DNA from: Euonymus europaeus
Taxonomy: Eukaryota; Streptophyta; Magnoliopsida; Celastrales; Celastraceae
DNA length: 64,000 nt
Reading direction: 5' to 3'
NCBI GenBank assembly: GCA_963580455.1
Contig: OY756965.1
Span: forward strand, 6,894,501 to 6,958,500
A program made the translations under genes and the position numbers. The notes under the pieces are model-generated. The model made no database searches. It was not told where the DNA came from and worked only from the letters and a program-made list of their open reading frames with translations. Shown here piece after piece: positions 11,983 through 23,220 of the stretch. The first letter of the stretch is position 1, and the number at the start of each line of letters is the position of its first letter.

Positions 11983-12903
11983 TTAAATCAATAAACATTG
12001 AAATCAAACATTTCTCTCAACTAGGCCATATTAGCCTAAAATGTGCAATCGCACACCCATATACATACTCATTCCAATTTAACAACTTCAAGTCTTCTAA
12101 TATATCTTATTAAACCCCCATATGAAATTCCAGGCTCAAATTCTTACTCGAACCCCGTAAACCCCAAGTTTCCCTCTTAGGTTTACACTAACACCCTATC
12201 GATTCCTTTATGGAATCGCCTCAAATTTGGAGGGTAGGTTACCCACTCCTAAATCACCAACATATCCAAAATTGAGCCCCAAACTCAAACCCAATCAATG
12301 GAATCGAAGAAATTTTTCCCTTAGGCACCCATTTTCCAAAAATGCATATAATCTCTTCAACTTCCATTTTTAAACCACAAGTTTACTCCATCTCATACTC
12401 TTATCACATTTCTATCATGAATGACACAACAATTGAACAAAAGCATGAAAATTTTGAAATATAACCTTACCTTTTTCAAAAGCCAAATAAGCCCAAAATC
12501 TTCCTTGATCTTGATTAACACTTCTAGGCCCTTCAATCTTGCTAAAATCTCCAAGCAAAACTAAGTTTCTACCTCTCCTTCCTCCCTCTTTCTCCTTCTC
12601 CCACTCATTCTCTCTTGCTCGCTCGGCTTCTCTGTCTCATAAGAAGCGTCTGCTTCTTTTAATTCCTTTGTGTGGCACGCCAGCAACATTCCACTAATTC
12701 TCATATATTTTTTTAAAAATTATAATGAATGGCCACTTTCGGTGGTCAAGTGGTTGACCACCGAAAGTGGTCCAAATTTTTTTATTTTATTTTATTATAT
12801 TTATATAATATATATACATATATATATCTCTTTAAGTAATTATATATGTATTTTTTTTTTAGTTTTATTATTACTTTTGACATTTTCGGGTCAGGGTATT
12901 ACA
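10518..12903 (-). mobile_element. Gypsy solo LTR (inner), same family
   Basis: A 2,386-bp segment starts TGTAACGCCCCGATCC and ends TCAGGGTATTACA. It is flanked by AGACA at 10513-10517 and 12904-12908. It shares with the LTR around it a CAGCATCTCCCCGTA motif, CCTAGGCAG.GCCTCAGGCCA and the GGCCACTTTCG palindrome, so both belong to one family. It therefore inserted into an older member of its own family and later recombined to a solo LTR. A (TA)n tract lies within it at 11945-11979. Confidence 0.9.
11945..11979. repeat. (TA)n microsatellite
   Basis: Uninterrupted TA dinucleotide run of about 17 units inside the inner solo LTR. Confidence 0.95.
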
Positions 12904-14163
12904 AGACATCCGACACGGTTAAATGACCAAACTCTTATTTAGCTCTCCAGCAATAAGTCGTTGGTCTCGTCCCGCCCTCGGACTCCCACATCCGCACGTA
13001 ACTCTTATAGGAACTACGAGCCCGTGCCCGCAACTCCTAATGCATCTAATGAGCATGTCCAATATGCAAGAATAAACATATATAAAAAATCCTATATACA
13101 TACGTAACTACGTGATGCATGTTTGAGAATAAATTATGCTTGATAGATGATCAAACATGTATTCGATTATGCAATAAATTCAATAACGACATTCATGGCT
13201 CGTTCTTCCTAGGAAGCAATCTAGACAAGAACCCAAATGTAAGACCAATGAAGAATTTAAACCGATTTTTAGATAAAGAAAAGAACGAGATAAATATTGG
13301 GGTAAGAATCCCTACCTCAATTCCAAGCAAAACTATAATTCAAGCTTTTTTCAAAAATCTAGGGTTTTCGGCCCCGTTTTCCAACCTATTTATTTTAACC
13401 AAATCAATCTCATTACATAATCAATATAGCTTCAATATCTTATAAAACATGTATTTAACCAATAATCTAAGAGAACTCACCTTTTCCTCACTAGAATTTC
13501 CCAAATCACCAATCCAAGCTTTCAAGTTTGAGCTCTAACCAAATCAACTCCAATCTACTAAATATACATACATATGAGTCTAAATCATCTTATAAAAACT
13601 CTATCTTTAACTAGAAATCAAGATTCAACTATAACCCACAAAACCCACAAATAACTCTAACCATAAAATTCTCTAAAAAAAACTCTTACCTTCTTCTTTA
13701 AATTAAATCTTCTTGAATCCTTCAATCCAAGCCTAGATAAGCAAGCAACCCTTAAAACCCAAGCCAAAATCACATCTTTCTCTCCTTTCTCCCTTCCTTC
13801 TTCCCCTTCTTCCCCTTTCCTCTCGGCTTCTCTGGTCTCTCGGCCAAAAGTGTTCTTTTTGTTTCTTTGAAATAATGGTGATGGCCGGTCCAGCACCATT
13901 CAATTGAATTATATTATTATTTTTTATTTTTTATTTTTTTTATAAACTACAATGGCCAGTGGCCACTTTCGATGGCCATACATGGGCCACCGAAAGTGGT
14001 CCTATTTTTATATATATATATATCTTTTAGATTTTAGTGTATATATATATATATTTATTTATTTGTTTAAATAGTTTTATTTATAATAAAACTTATTCAT
14101 TCCACATCTATTTAATCCTTTTTTATTATTATTTTCTTGGTATTTTTGGGTCGGGGTATTACA

Positions 14164-16240
14164 AGCTCACCTAGTTGAGCAGAGTGACGATGAAGAGATG
14201 TTGGCTGTTGTTGTCACCCAAGTAAATTTTGTGATTAACACCAAAGACTGGTGGGTGGACAATGGTGCAACCAAACACATCTATGTCGAGAAGGACCTCT
14301 TCACATCTTATGAGAAGAAGGATGATGGAGAGAAGATTTACATGGCTAACTATGCTCCAGCCACTATTGAAGGAACTGGAGAGGTTATTCTAAAGTTCAC
14401 CTCAAGCAGGAAGCTCGCACTGCGAAATGTGCTACATGTTCCAGAGATTCGTAAGAATCTGATTTCTGTGCCTGTGATGATAAGCAAGGGATTCAAGGTT
14501 GTGTTTGAATCCAATAAATTTGTAGTTTCCAAGGATGGAACTTATGTAGGGAAGGGATATATGTGTGATGGGCTTTTCAAGGCCAACATTGCTGTAATTG
14601 ATAAAAACAGCAAGTTTCTGTACCAAAAAATTGTCATGAATAAAGATGAATCTTCAGTTTATATTGTTGTCTCTCCATACTTATGACATGGTAGATTAGG
14701 ACATGTAAACTATGGTACAATGAAAAAGTTGGCAAACTTAGGTTTAATTCTCAAATTTAATTTGGATGTCAACCATAAATGTGAAACATGTGTTGAAGCA
14801 AAGTTTGCCAAGAAACCTTTTCACACGGTTGAAACGAGTACTGAGCCTCTAGCATTAATCCATAGTGATTTATGCGACTTGAAATTTGTTCAAAGTAGAA
14901 GTGGAAAAAGTATTTCATTACCTTCGTTGATGATTGTACACGATATTGCCATGTTTATTTGTAACTAGAAAAAACGAAGCAATGGACAGCTTTATCAAAT
15001 ATAAAAACGAAGTTGAGAATCAACTTGGTAAAAATATTAAGGCACTAAGATCCGACAGGGGAGGAGAATATGATTCTACTCTCTTTGATGAGATGTGTAC
15101 TGAGTTTGGAATCATCCACCAAACAACAGCAGCATATACACCTCAGCAAAATGGGATTGCTGAAAGAAAAAAATAGAACTTTAAAAGAAATGGTTAATTC
15201 CATGTTAATAAGTTCTGGGCTACCGCAAAACTTATGGGGGGAAGCAGTGCTAACTGCTAATTATATGCTTAACAGAATGCCCCACAAGAAAACAGCTAGT
15301 ATTTCATATGAGATGTGGAATAAGTGACCACCCACTTTCAAATACTTGAAAGTGTGGGGGTGTCTAGCTTAGGTGGCAGTACCTCCACCAAAGCAAGTCA
15401 AACTTGGACCTAAAACTGTGGATTGCATATTTTTGGGATATGCTCAAAATAGCAGTGCATTCAAATTTTTGGTACATAAATCTGAGATAGATGATATCTA
15501 TGTAAATACAAACATGGAAACGAGAGATGCGGAATTTTTTGAGGAAATATTTCCGTGCAAACAAAGTGAAACCTCTCAGAAAAGGAATAGAGATTCAATT
15601 TCTGAGAAAGAACAAAATGAAGAACAAGAGGTGAGGAACCGAGAAGGAGCAAGAGACCAAAAGTCTCAAAGTCCTTTGGTCCTGAATTTTTAACATATAT
15701 GTTAGAGACGGAGCCTCAGACATTCAAGGAAGCAATGTCAACACCAGATGCTCCATTATGGAAAGAAGCTGTAAACAACGAAATAGAATCCATTCTAAGT
15801 AACCATACTTGGGAATTGGTTGATCTCCCACCCAGGAATAAGCCAATTGGATGTAAATGGATCTTCAGGAAAAAGCTTAAGGCTGACGGATCCATAGATA
15901 AGTACAAAGCAAGGCTCATAGCCAAAGGGTATAGACAAAAGGAAGGTCTAGATTACTTTGATACTTATTCACCAGTCACGAGAATTACATCCGTGCGGAT
16001 GTTAATTGCTATATGACTTGATGATTCACCAAATGGATGTAAAAATAGCATTTATGAATGGTAAACTCGATGAGGAGATATATATGGAACAATCCGAAGG
16101 GTTCAAGGTCAAAGGACAAGAATATAAGGTATGTAAACTTGTCAAATCATTGTATGGGCTAAAGCAAGCTCCAAAACAATGGCATAAAAAATTTGACCAA
16201 GTAGTGATTCGAGATGAATTTTGAATCAACGAGTGTGACA
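14164..16240 (+). pseudogene. Copia element B pol: protease, integrase, RT part
   Basis: Continues element B after the solo LTR. The protease motif reads WWVDNGATKH (about 14249-14280), with asparagine where the family normally has serine (DSGA). The integrase zinc finger follows at about 14690-14800 (HGRLGH, then CETCVEAK). The catalytic core shows HSDLCD, SDRGGEYDS and YTPQQNGIAERK. Then come the GKN-type linker, RT motifs NKPIGCKWIFRKK, YKARLIAKGYRQ, QMDVKIAFMNG and KSLYGLKQAPKQWHKKF. Stops or frameshifts occur near 14683, 14920, 15175, 15325, 15370, 15692 and 16015. Sequence ends before the YVDD active site. RNase H and the 3' LTR are missing, lost in a deletion that also took part of Copia A. 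Confidence 0.9.
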
Positions 16241-16244
16241 AATG

Positions 16245-19200
16245 TTTGCCATATGAGACTTGAGTTTATTAATTAATTGAATATTATTTTACCTACAACC
16301 ATATCATCCACATATAAGAATAAAATGATTCTATCATTGTTATTGTTATAATAAAACATAGAATGGTCAGATTTACTCTGAGTGAAACCAAAATTTATCA
16401 AGAGTTCTCTCCATTTCTCATTCCAAACTCTAGAGGCTTGCTTTAATCAATAAACGGATTTGGTTTACTTATAAACTAGGTTTTTGTTATCTTATTTTAG
16501 ACTAGGAGGCACCTTTATACACACTTTTTCTTGTAACTCCCCATTTAAGAAGGCATTATGGACATCTAAGTGCTAGATGGTCCACTTATGCATGGTAGCA
16601 ACTGCTAAAAAAATTCTAATTGTAGTGATTTTTACTACAAGGGCAAATGTTTTTCTGTAATCAAATCCTTATGTTTGACTAAACCCTTGGGAAATTAACC
16701 TTGCTTTATATCTTTCCATTGTGCCATTTGAATTGTATTTGACCGTAAAAATCCACCTATTTCTTTTTTTTCTCTCCTTAGGAAGGGTAGTTAATATCTA
16801 GGTGTCATTATCTTCAAAAGCTTTTAGTTCTAAGTTCATAGCTTCACACCATTTAGCAAATTGAAGCAACAAAAGATGCATTTGAAATAGAATGATGATG
16901 CAAATGAGTGTAAGCAATTAAAGAAGAATAAAGTTCTAGACCACAATCATAATCAACAAGGTATGTAGGCCTTTCCTAGTTATATTAGGAAGAATGCTTG
17001 TTATATTATTTTCTGGTTGTATTTCTTCTGTTATGTCTTGATTATGGATAGAATCTAGAACCGTACTCCTAGTTGTTGTATCAATATTTTTCAGAGGAAA
17101 TTCATGTTTCTTAAATACTACATCCCTAGAAATAAATATGTCTTGAGTTTCTAAGTTTAATAATTGATAAACTTTAACTCGATAAGGATATCCTAGAAAG
17201 ATACAAGGAATAGCTCTAGCTTGGAATTTTGAAACTTGAGGTGTGTTGTCTTTGGCAAGACAAAAGTATCCAAAAGTTCTAAGATAATTATAATCAACCT
17301 CTTTGTTGTATAAAATTTTATAAGGAGTAACCTTTTGTAATATTTTAGTGGGTAGCCTATTGATTAAGAAATTAGCAGTCCTAGCACAGTAAGACCAAAA
17401 TTTCTCATCTAGACCACTTTGAATTCTAATAGTTCTTGCAATATTTAAGATATGTTGATGTTTTCTTTCAACAACCTCATTTTGTTGGGGGGGTGTGAAT
17501 GCATGTTTTTTTTATGTACGATTCCTTCTTGTGCATAGTAATCTGGCATGAGATGCTCTTTGCCATTATCAGTCTTGATAATTTTAGGTGTTGTATGAAA
17601 CAGAGTTTTCACATAAGTGATAAAATTTTAAGAAGTTGCTTAGTATAATCTTTGGATTTCATTAAAAAAAGTCCATGTCATTCTTGAGAAGTCAACAATT
17701 ATAGTAACAAAATATTTGAAACCATCTAATGACTCAATAGGATTTGGACCCCAAATATGTACATGAATCGAGTCAAAGCACTGTTTAGATTGAGTAATGC
17801 TAAATAGAGAATGGTGTCCTCATTTTGCCTAAATGGCATTCATTACAAATATGATCGTCATTCCCAAAAGGTAGAGGAAAGAGTTTAGACACTGCATTAG
17901 AAGGGTGTCCAAGTCTTAGGTGCCATGTCCTAGTTCTAGTTACAAAATCAACACTGTCTAAATAATCTAGAGGTCTTCCTTGTCTCTGGCTTAGTAGATA
18001 AAGGTTGTCAAACTTCATTCCCGTCCTAGCTTTCTAGCAGGTGACCATTTTTTGCAATTCACATTTGTTTTTTGTGAAAATTATTGCATATTTATCATCA
18101 TCTATTATTTTACTAACATAAATAAGATTAAATCTAAAACTTGGGACACATAAAAAAATGATAAGAGTTATTTTCTAGTTTGATTGTAACAATGTGAGTT
18201 ATGGGATGTTGTTCTCCATTAGGAAGTGAAACATATCCATGTGAGACTGAATGAAATGTGTCAAGTAAATGTATATTACATACTACATGATTAGTAGCAC
18301 CACTATCAATGATCCACTCATGCACATTTTTAAAAAATAGTAGAATTATTGATACCTACCACTACAGAGATAAATGCCATCTGATTTTGTTGTGTGGAGG
18401 TTTCCTCAAACTGAGAATACTTGGTCTTGAGGAAAAATATGATTTCTTGATACAGATCATTGGTCAATTCCACATATTGATTGGAAGCATTGCTCTCCAC
18501 TTGGTTTGCTGAGTATGTTTTGGTGTTCCCATTATTTGGTTTGAACCACTTGTTGTAGTTGGGAAATCCATGAATCCTATAACATTTATCAATCACATGA
18601 TTGGTCATTTTGCAGTGAGTGCAAAATAAATTGTTCTTATTTCCTTGTTGAGATTTAGATCTCTCTCCATTCCTGCTATTGTTGTTGTTCTTGTAGCTGG
18701 GTTTATTGTTTTAACTTTGAGTAGATTGGGTAAACTTCTGCAAAGCCATAACAATAGCTTCATCTGAAATAGTAGCATCAATTGTGATGATTTGTTTCCT
18801 CTCTTCTTGTAACACAACATTGAGAGCTTTAGTCATGTCACGTAGAGAGGACATGAGCAAAATTTGGCTACTTATATGACTGAATGAATCATTCAATCCC
18901 ATTAAGAATTGTATAAGTCGCTGCTCTTCATTCTTTTCAATAGTGTCCTTGTAGGAATCACAGTAAGTACCACATTTGCATAGACGAATATTGTGATATC
19001 TTTGTAGTTCTTCTCACAAGGCCTTGATCTTGCAAGAATATTAAGGCCTTGATCTTGCAAGAATATTCAATAAATGTTTGTTGTTGTTGCTTGATAGTAG
19101 CTATAGCTCTGCATATTTCAAACACCCTAACTGCATTTACCACAAAATATCTCCCTTTTAATTATGCCCAGATCTCAGCTGCAGATCCTGTGGTGTTAAT

Positions 19201-19737
19201 ACTGGATAGAACTTGTGAAGAAACACAGTTCGTTATACACGACTTCATCAAGCTATTTGCTTTGAATCCAAAGTTGGTAATTCTCATCTTTCACAGGTGG
19301 AATAGTGAGAGTTCCATTAATAAAACTCAGCTTGTTTCTAGCTTGAAGAGCTGTTTGAAAATTTGAACTCCAAAGATGGAAATTGGTTCCATTGAGCTCA
19401 TGAGTGACTAGTTTGATGATAGCAAAATCACTTGTGACAAAGTTATACGGATTTGTATAAGGATTCTTTGGTTTATTCACAGATACTATACGTGCAGGTG
19501 GGATTGTTTGAATCGCTGGTGTAGGAAGGAGTGGAGGAGTGGAAGAAATATTGGGAAAAAAGTGAGGAAAAGAAGGAAGGTGATTCAACAAAGGTGCTGT
19601 TGAAGTACCAGCAGCAGTGGTTTGAGGTAAGCTTTGCAAATTTTAAATGATGTTGTTTGCCTCATTTAGAGCTTGTGAGACTCTTAAAAATTCTAATGAA
19701 TCCACAATATGAGGAGTCGTCCACTTCGATACCATTT
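16245..19737 (-). pseudogene. Copia element A: gag to reverse transcriptase
   Basis: The minus strand carries, in order, a gag (19639 down to about 18330) with the NGTNFHLWSSNFQTAL motif; protease IIDSGATNH (about 18295-18310); WHLRLGHPSN and HICNECHLGK of the integrase zinc finger (about 17840-17930); integrase core remnants (17750-16950); then RT with HNAFLNGELQEKV near 16520-16560 and the active-site YVDD at 16304-16315. Many stops and shifts make it non-functional. The element is cut near 16245, where element B material begins. Its 3' part lies at 4034-6090. A short local duplication (GCCTTGATCTTGCAAGAATATT, two copies at about 19020-19065) has extended the gag region. Confidence 0.88.
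19721..19734 (-). other. Primer-binding site of Copia A
   Basis: The minus strand reads TGGTATCGAAGTGG, close to the complement of the initiator methionine tRNA 3' end (usual form TGGTATCAGAGC). It starts three bases after the end of the LTR, as expected for a Copia element. Confidence 0.75.
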
Positions 19738-19943
19738 TGTAATTGATAGTTTTAACTGTGATTGCAGGTAAAAAATGTTAAGCAGAGGAGAAGTTGCAAT
19801 ATAGGTTGAGAAGAGAAGAAGAATTAGAAAGAGAAATAAATTGTAACATTGTATCTTATTATTCAAAGTAGTCAAACAGAATATATGTATACAAATTAAG
19901 AGTGATTACAACGGTCATAATAATGTGACCTTAGATTAAAATA
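19738..19943 (-). repeat. 5' LTR of Copia A, truncated
   Basis: About 206 bp that match the LTR at 4034-4248 closely, ending next to the primer-binding site. Similarity stops near 19943, where Gypsy integrase sequence takes over, so the outer part of this LTR has been lost. No target-site duplication can therefore be given for element A. Confidence 0.8.
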
Positions 19944-20590
19944 AGTAGATTCTATGAGAGTTTGCAGGAGGCATTGAGACCAAAACTATGTTTCTATACT
20001 TCATTTCAACTAGAGAGTGCTGACTAAAGTGAGGACTATTCAGATATTAGAGGACATGATTTAGGCATGCGTTATGGATTTTGGTAGTAGCTGGGAGAAT
20101 TATCTACTTTTGATAGAATTTGTATACAATAATTCCTACCAAAGCAGTATAAAGATGACACTAATGAGGCTTTGTGTAGTAGACCTTATAGATCACCATT
20201 GTGTTGGGCAAAGGTGAGAGACAAAATTATTAGGTCTTGATTTGGTGAAGGAGACACAAGAGAAGGTAGAGAGGATTTTAAAGCATCTACTTATGGCTCA
20301 AAGTAGATAAAAGTCCTACATTGACCAAAGAACAAGATTGTTGGAGTTTGTGATAGGTGATAAAATGTTCTTGAAGGTGATTCTTTGTAGGGAGATTCAG
20401 AGATTTAGCAAGCAATGGAAGTTGGCTCGACAATTTATTTTGAGATTTTAGAGTGGATTGGACTAGTGGTTTATCAGTCGGCTCTTCTCCCATGATTGTC
20501 TAAGGTTCATAACCTATTTGATGTGTTGGTGTTGAGAAAGTGTGAACCAGATCCATCACATATATTGGATTGATCCACTTTGAAGATGGA
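19944..20590 (+). pseudogene. Gypsy integrase C-terminal fragment
   Basis: The plus strand, read across several stops, encodes the end of a Ty3/Gypsy integrase. Landmarks are SWENYLLL.EF-like and YNNSYQSSIKM-like stretches (20090-20155), CRSPLCWA (about 20195-20215), VERI..HL.AQSRQKSY (20250-20310) and IGDKMFLKV (20355-20385). The final stretch is FEILEWIGLV (20440-20470) and CEPDPSHILDW (20545-20575). Such a tail belongs to the chromovirus-type Gypsy elements. Both ends are cut, with no LTR attached. It joins Copia A on the left and another Copia fragment on the right. Confidence 0.75.
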
Positions 20591-21434
20591 AGAATGGTAC
20601 GTATGCATAGAGAATATATCGGTTAAATATGCAATACATGACTCCATGAAAGATTTATTACCTTTTAGGTATGGAGTTCCTCTTTCTAAGGATGACTATC
20701 CTAAGACAGAAAAGGAAAGCAACAAATGAGTAAAGTTCCATATGTTTCGACAGTTGGCAATCTCATGTATGTCATGCTTTACACTAGACCAGATATCTAC
20801 TATGTAGTAGCACTAGTCAGTAAATATCAATCTAATGCAAAAATGCACCACTAGACAGTGGTAAAACATACATTCAAGTATCTTTGGAGAACGAAATATT
20901 ATGTGTTTGTTTACCATAGTAACGAGATTATTCCAGTAAGCCATATTGATTCAGACTTTTAGGCAGACAAGGACTTCAAGAGGTCCACGTTTGGTTTTTA
21001 TTCACCCTTGGTGGTGTAGCCAAAAGTTGGAGGAGTATGAAGTAGACTTCCATTGTAGAATCCACCATGCAAGCCGAATATATTGCAACTTCGGATGCTG
21101 CAAATGAGGCTATATGGTTAAAGAAATTCCTTTCGGAATTAGAGGTAGTTCGTAATATTGAGAAACCTATGACCCTATATTGTGACAATATGAATTTCAT
21201 AGCTCAAAGTAACGAACCTCACTATCACCGTAAAGGGAAGCACATTGAATCCAAGTTTCATTTGATAAGGGAGTTCGTGCAGCGAAAGGAAGTGGAGATA
21301 CTAAAGATAACCTCATTGCATAATCTACCAGATTCATTCACAAAGACCGTTACAAGAAAGAGTTTTATAGCTCATGTTGAGGGGATGGCTGTTATGATAC
21401 TCTAGTAATATGTTCTTTAGTGCAAGGGTGAGTT
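20591..21434 (+). pseudogene. Copia element D: RT tail and RNase H
   Basis: A fragment of a Copia lineage distinct from A and B. It shows KDLLPFRYGVPLSKDDYPKT (20650-20715), NLMYVMLYTRPDI (20760-20800) and then the RNase H core: TSIVESTMQAEYIATSDAANE (21048-21110) with KKFLSELEV, LYCDN (21177-21191), HYHRKGKHIESKFHLIREFV and DSFTKTV. The longest open part is 21067-21405. Stops occur upstream (for example near 20727 and 20852). The purine-rich GTGCAAGGGTGAGTT precedes the LTR, as a polypurine tract should. The gag, integrase and most of RT are missing. Confidence 0.85.
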
Positions 21435-21712
21435 TGTTGGGATAATCTCCTAAAAGCATACCATGTAAACACAATTCAAAAATTCAAGACTAAACATATT
21501 ATGATTGCATTTGTACTTTTTAAATGTTTTATCTAATATATTTTTATTTACATGTGAATGTTATATCAAGGTCTACGAATGTTAGACATGTAAATCACGG
21601 ATACTCAGATGTACTTTAAGTGTGAGTATAGATTGACACAACATTTCTTATTACATCCTAAATCATAAATCACAACTAGATTAACAAAACTAGGCATTTT
21701 ATTCGGAAAATG
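21435..21712 (+). repeat. 3' LTR of Copia D, truncated
   Basis: Begins TGTTGGGATAATCTCC directly after the polypurine tract. The matching end (…CCCAACA) is not found. Instead the sequence runs into an LRR gene fragment near 21713, so only the first 280 bp or so of the LTR remain. Confidence 0.65.
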
Positions 21713-22105
21713 TTTTGTCAACCAATCCCTATACACCTCTCTTGTTATATTACTTTGGAGACTCTGAATTTGAGTAATAATCTAATTTGGCGATCAATCC
21801 CAGTTCAAATCAATCCCAGTTCAAATTTCTCAGTTGGTCTCCTCAAGAGTGCTTGATCTCAGCAGAAATCGTGCTGAGGGGAATGTCCCAAAAAGCATTG
21901 GCTCATTGGGTAAGCTGCAAGTACTCAACTTGGGAGGCAACTTGCTTTCAGGTAGGGTTCCTTCAGTCTTAGAGAATTTCACTGAGCTTGTCGTGCTTGA
22001 TTTGTGTCAAAATCCATACTTGGTGAGTGAGATTCCCAGTGAGATTGGAAAGCTTGAGCCGCTTTTTTCGCAAAACTCTGCTTTTCATGAGAAAAGCAAA
22101 ACAAT
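21713..22105 (+). pseudogene. LRR receptor-like protein fragment (At5g06940-like)
   Basis: Encodes part of an extracellular leucine-rich-repeat domain: LETLNLSNNLIW (21756-21791), then VLDLSRNRAEGNVPKSIGSL, LQVLNLGGNLLSGRVP, and LVVLDLCQNPYLVSEIP (about 21990-22040), ending KLEPLFSQNSAF. This is about five 24-residue repeats. The SQNPYLVSEIP block points to the At5g06940-type LRR receptor-like kinases, as I recall them. A 16-bp tandem duplication (21793-21808 and 21809-21824) throws the frame. No kinase, transmembrane segment or signal peptide is present, and the left side is cut by Copia D. Confidence 0.85.
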
Positions 22106-22167
22106 TGTGAGAGGCAGGTGTTTTACGGTCAAACGCGGGATCCCGCTTCAAAGAAATTCCGTATACA

Positions 22168-22182
22168 CATATATATATATAT
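22168..22182 (+). promoter_or_regulatory. TATA-like (AT)n before the GUB_WAK gene
   Basis: CATATATATATATATG about 75 bp upstream of the ATG at 22254, followed by CACACACA and a CT/AC-rich leader. It is in a plausible TATA position for the next gene, but it is also a simple dinucleotide repeat. Confidence 0.4.
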
Positions 22183-22253
22183 GCACACACACATCCTCCC
22201 TTCACATTCACCCATATATTACACACTCTCCAACACTTTCTTCACATCCCAAA

Positions 22254-23220
22254 ATGAAGTTAACTTCTTTCCGTGTGCTATGCTTCCTTTCTATCATCTT
22301 TATCCAATCCTGCCAGAGAACCTGTGACAAACTACCCATCGAGTACCCATTCGGCACCAGCTCTGGCTGTGGCGATCCACGCTTCCAAAAATACATAAAA
22401 CTGTGACCAGCAAAAGCTCACCTTATATAACCACCCACACTGGTAGCTACCCAGTCACCAACATAGACTATACTAACCAAGTCATATACATATCTGATCC
22501 CTCCATGTCTACTTGTTCTTGCACACAACCAAGCAAAGGTTTTGGCCAAGACTGGGATGCTCCATTCTCTTTTCATGATGATACTGTCTTCACTCTACTT
22601 GACTGTTCAATCGCTTCATCGCCTATCTATCAATCAAATGGCATCAATACTGGTGACAACAGCTCTGTAATTCCCATGTGTGATAAAGAAGGCACACCCA
22701 TATGTAGTTTTTTGTACTCTTGCAGGGCAATTAGCATGCTTAAGTCTCCCAATATCTACCTGTTGTGTTTACACACCGGTCGATCTCGGACCAGCATTCC
22801 AGATGGATTTACAGAAGTTGCAATGCTCTTCGTATTCCGGATTTTATAGCTTCAGCGAGCAGGAATCTAACCCTGATAACTGGAAGTATGGGATAGCTCT
22901 TAAGCACGAGTTTAATGTGTACAATGACTATCCCAGCACTTGTGCAGATCGTGAAAGAAGTGGTGGAGCTTGTGTTTATAGTGGGAATTACAACTTATTT
23001 GTTTGCAACTGTCCTAATGGGATAAACACCACATCAGATTGTGTCTTCTCGTCTTATAATAATAATGCTTTAAGGTTTCTCCCATGGCAGAGAGGTAAGA
23101 AGTATGGGTTCATTTTCTTCTTCAAGAACTTTCTTTTTATTATTTTAAACCTTTTAATATTGTGCAAATTTTGATATTGATGCAGGTATTTGGGTAACTT
23201 ATCTTTTGGCATTGCTTTGA
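22254..23220 (+). pseudogene. GUB_WAK_bind-type secreted wall protein, frameshifted
   Basis: Starts with a signal peptide (MKLTSFRVLCFLSIIFIQSC) and then CDKLPIEYPFGTSSGCGDPRF, the entry motif of the galacturonan-binding GUB_WAK domain found on wall-associated kinases and related secreted proteins. Later blocks are STCSCTQPSKGFGQDWDAPF, CSFLYSCRAIS, CCVYTPVDLGP, YGIALK and CNCPNGINTTSDC. Exon 1 is 22254-23094 and exon 2 is 23186-23220 (GIWVTYLLALL and stop), with a GT/AG intron of 91 bp. The frame shifts near 22400, 22428 and 22740, so no full protein can be made unless these are sequencing errors. There is no kinase domain. Confidence 0.85.

Larger units (their letters stand above)
9719..14163 (-). 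mobile_element. Gypsy solo LTR (outer), in Copia B gag
   Basis: The segment starts TGTAACGCCCC and ends GGGGTATTACA. Both sides carry the 5-bp duplication AGCTC (9714-9718 and 14164-14168). No coding domain lies inside, so it is a solo LTR left by recombination between the two LTRs of a Gypsy element. Without the inner insertion it is about 2.05 kb. The sense strand is minus: TGTAATACCCCGAC at 14163 to GGGGCGTTACA at 9719. It contains the CTACTGAGCC..TGCTCACC motif (antisense, near 10290-10315) that is common in plant Gypsy LTRs, and the paired GGCCACTTTCG/CGAAAGTGG palindrome near 13960-14000. Confidence 0.9.

Noticed and set aside
22254..23220. A full wall-associated receptor kinase gene
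   Set aside because: No transmembrane-kinase part follows. The gene ends after a short second exon, so it belongs to the kinase-less GUB_WAK proteins.
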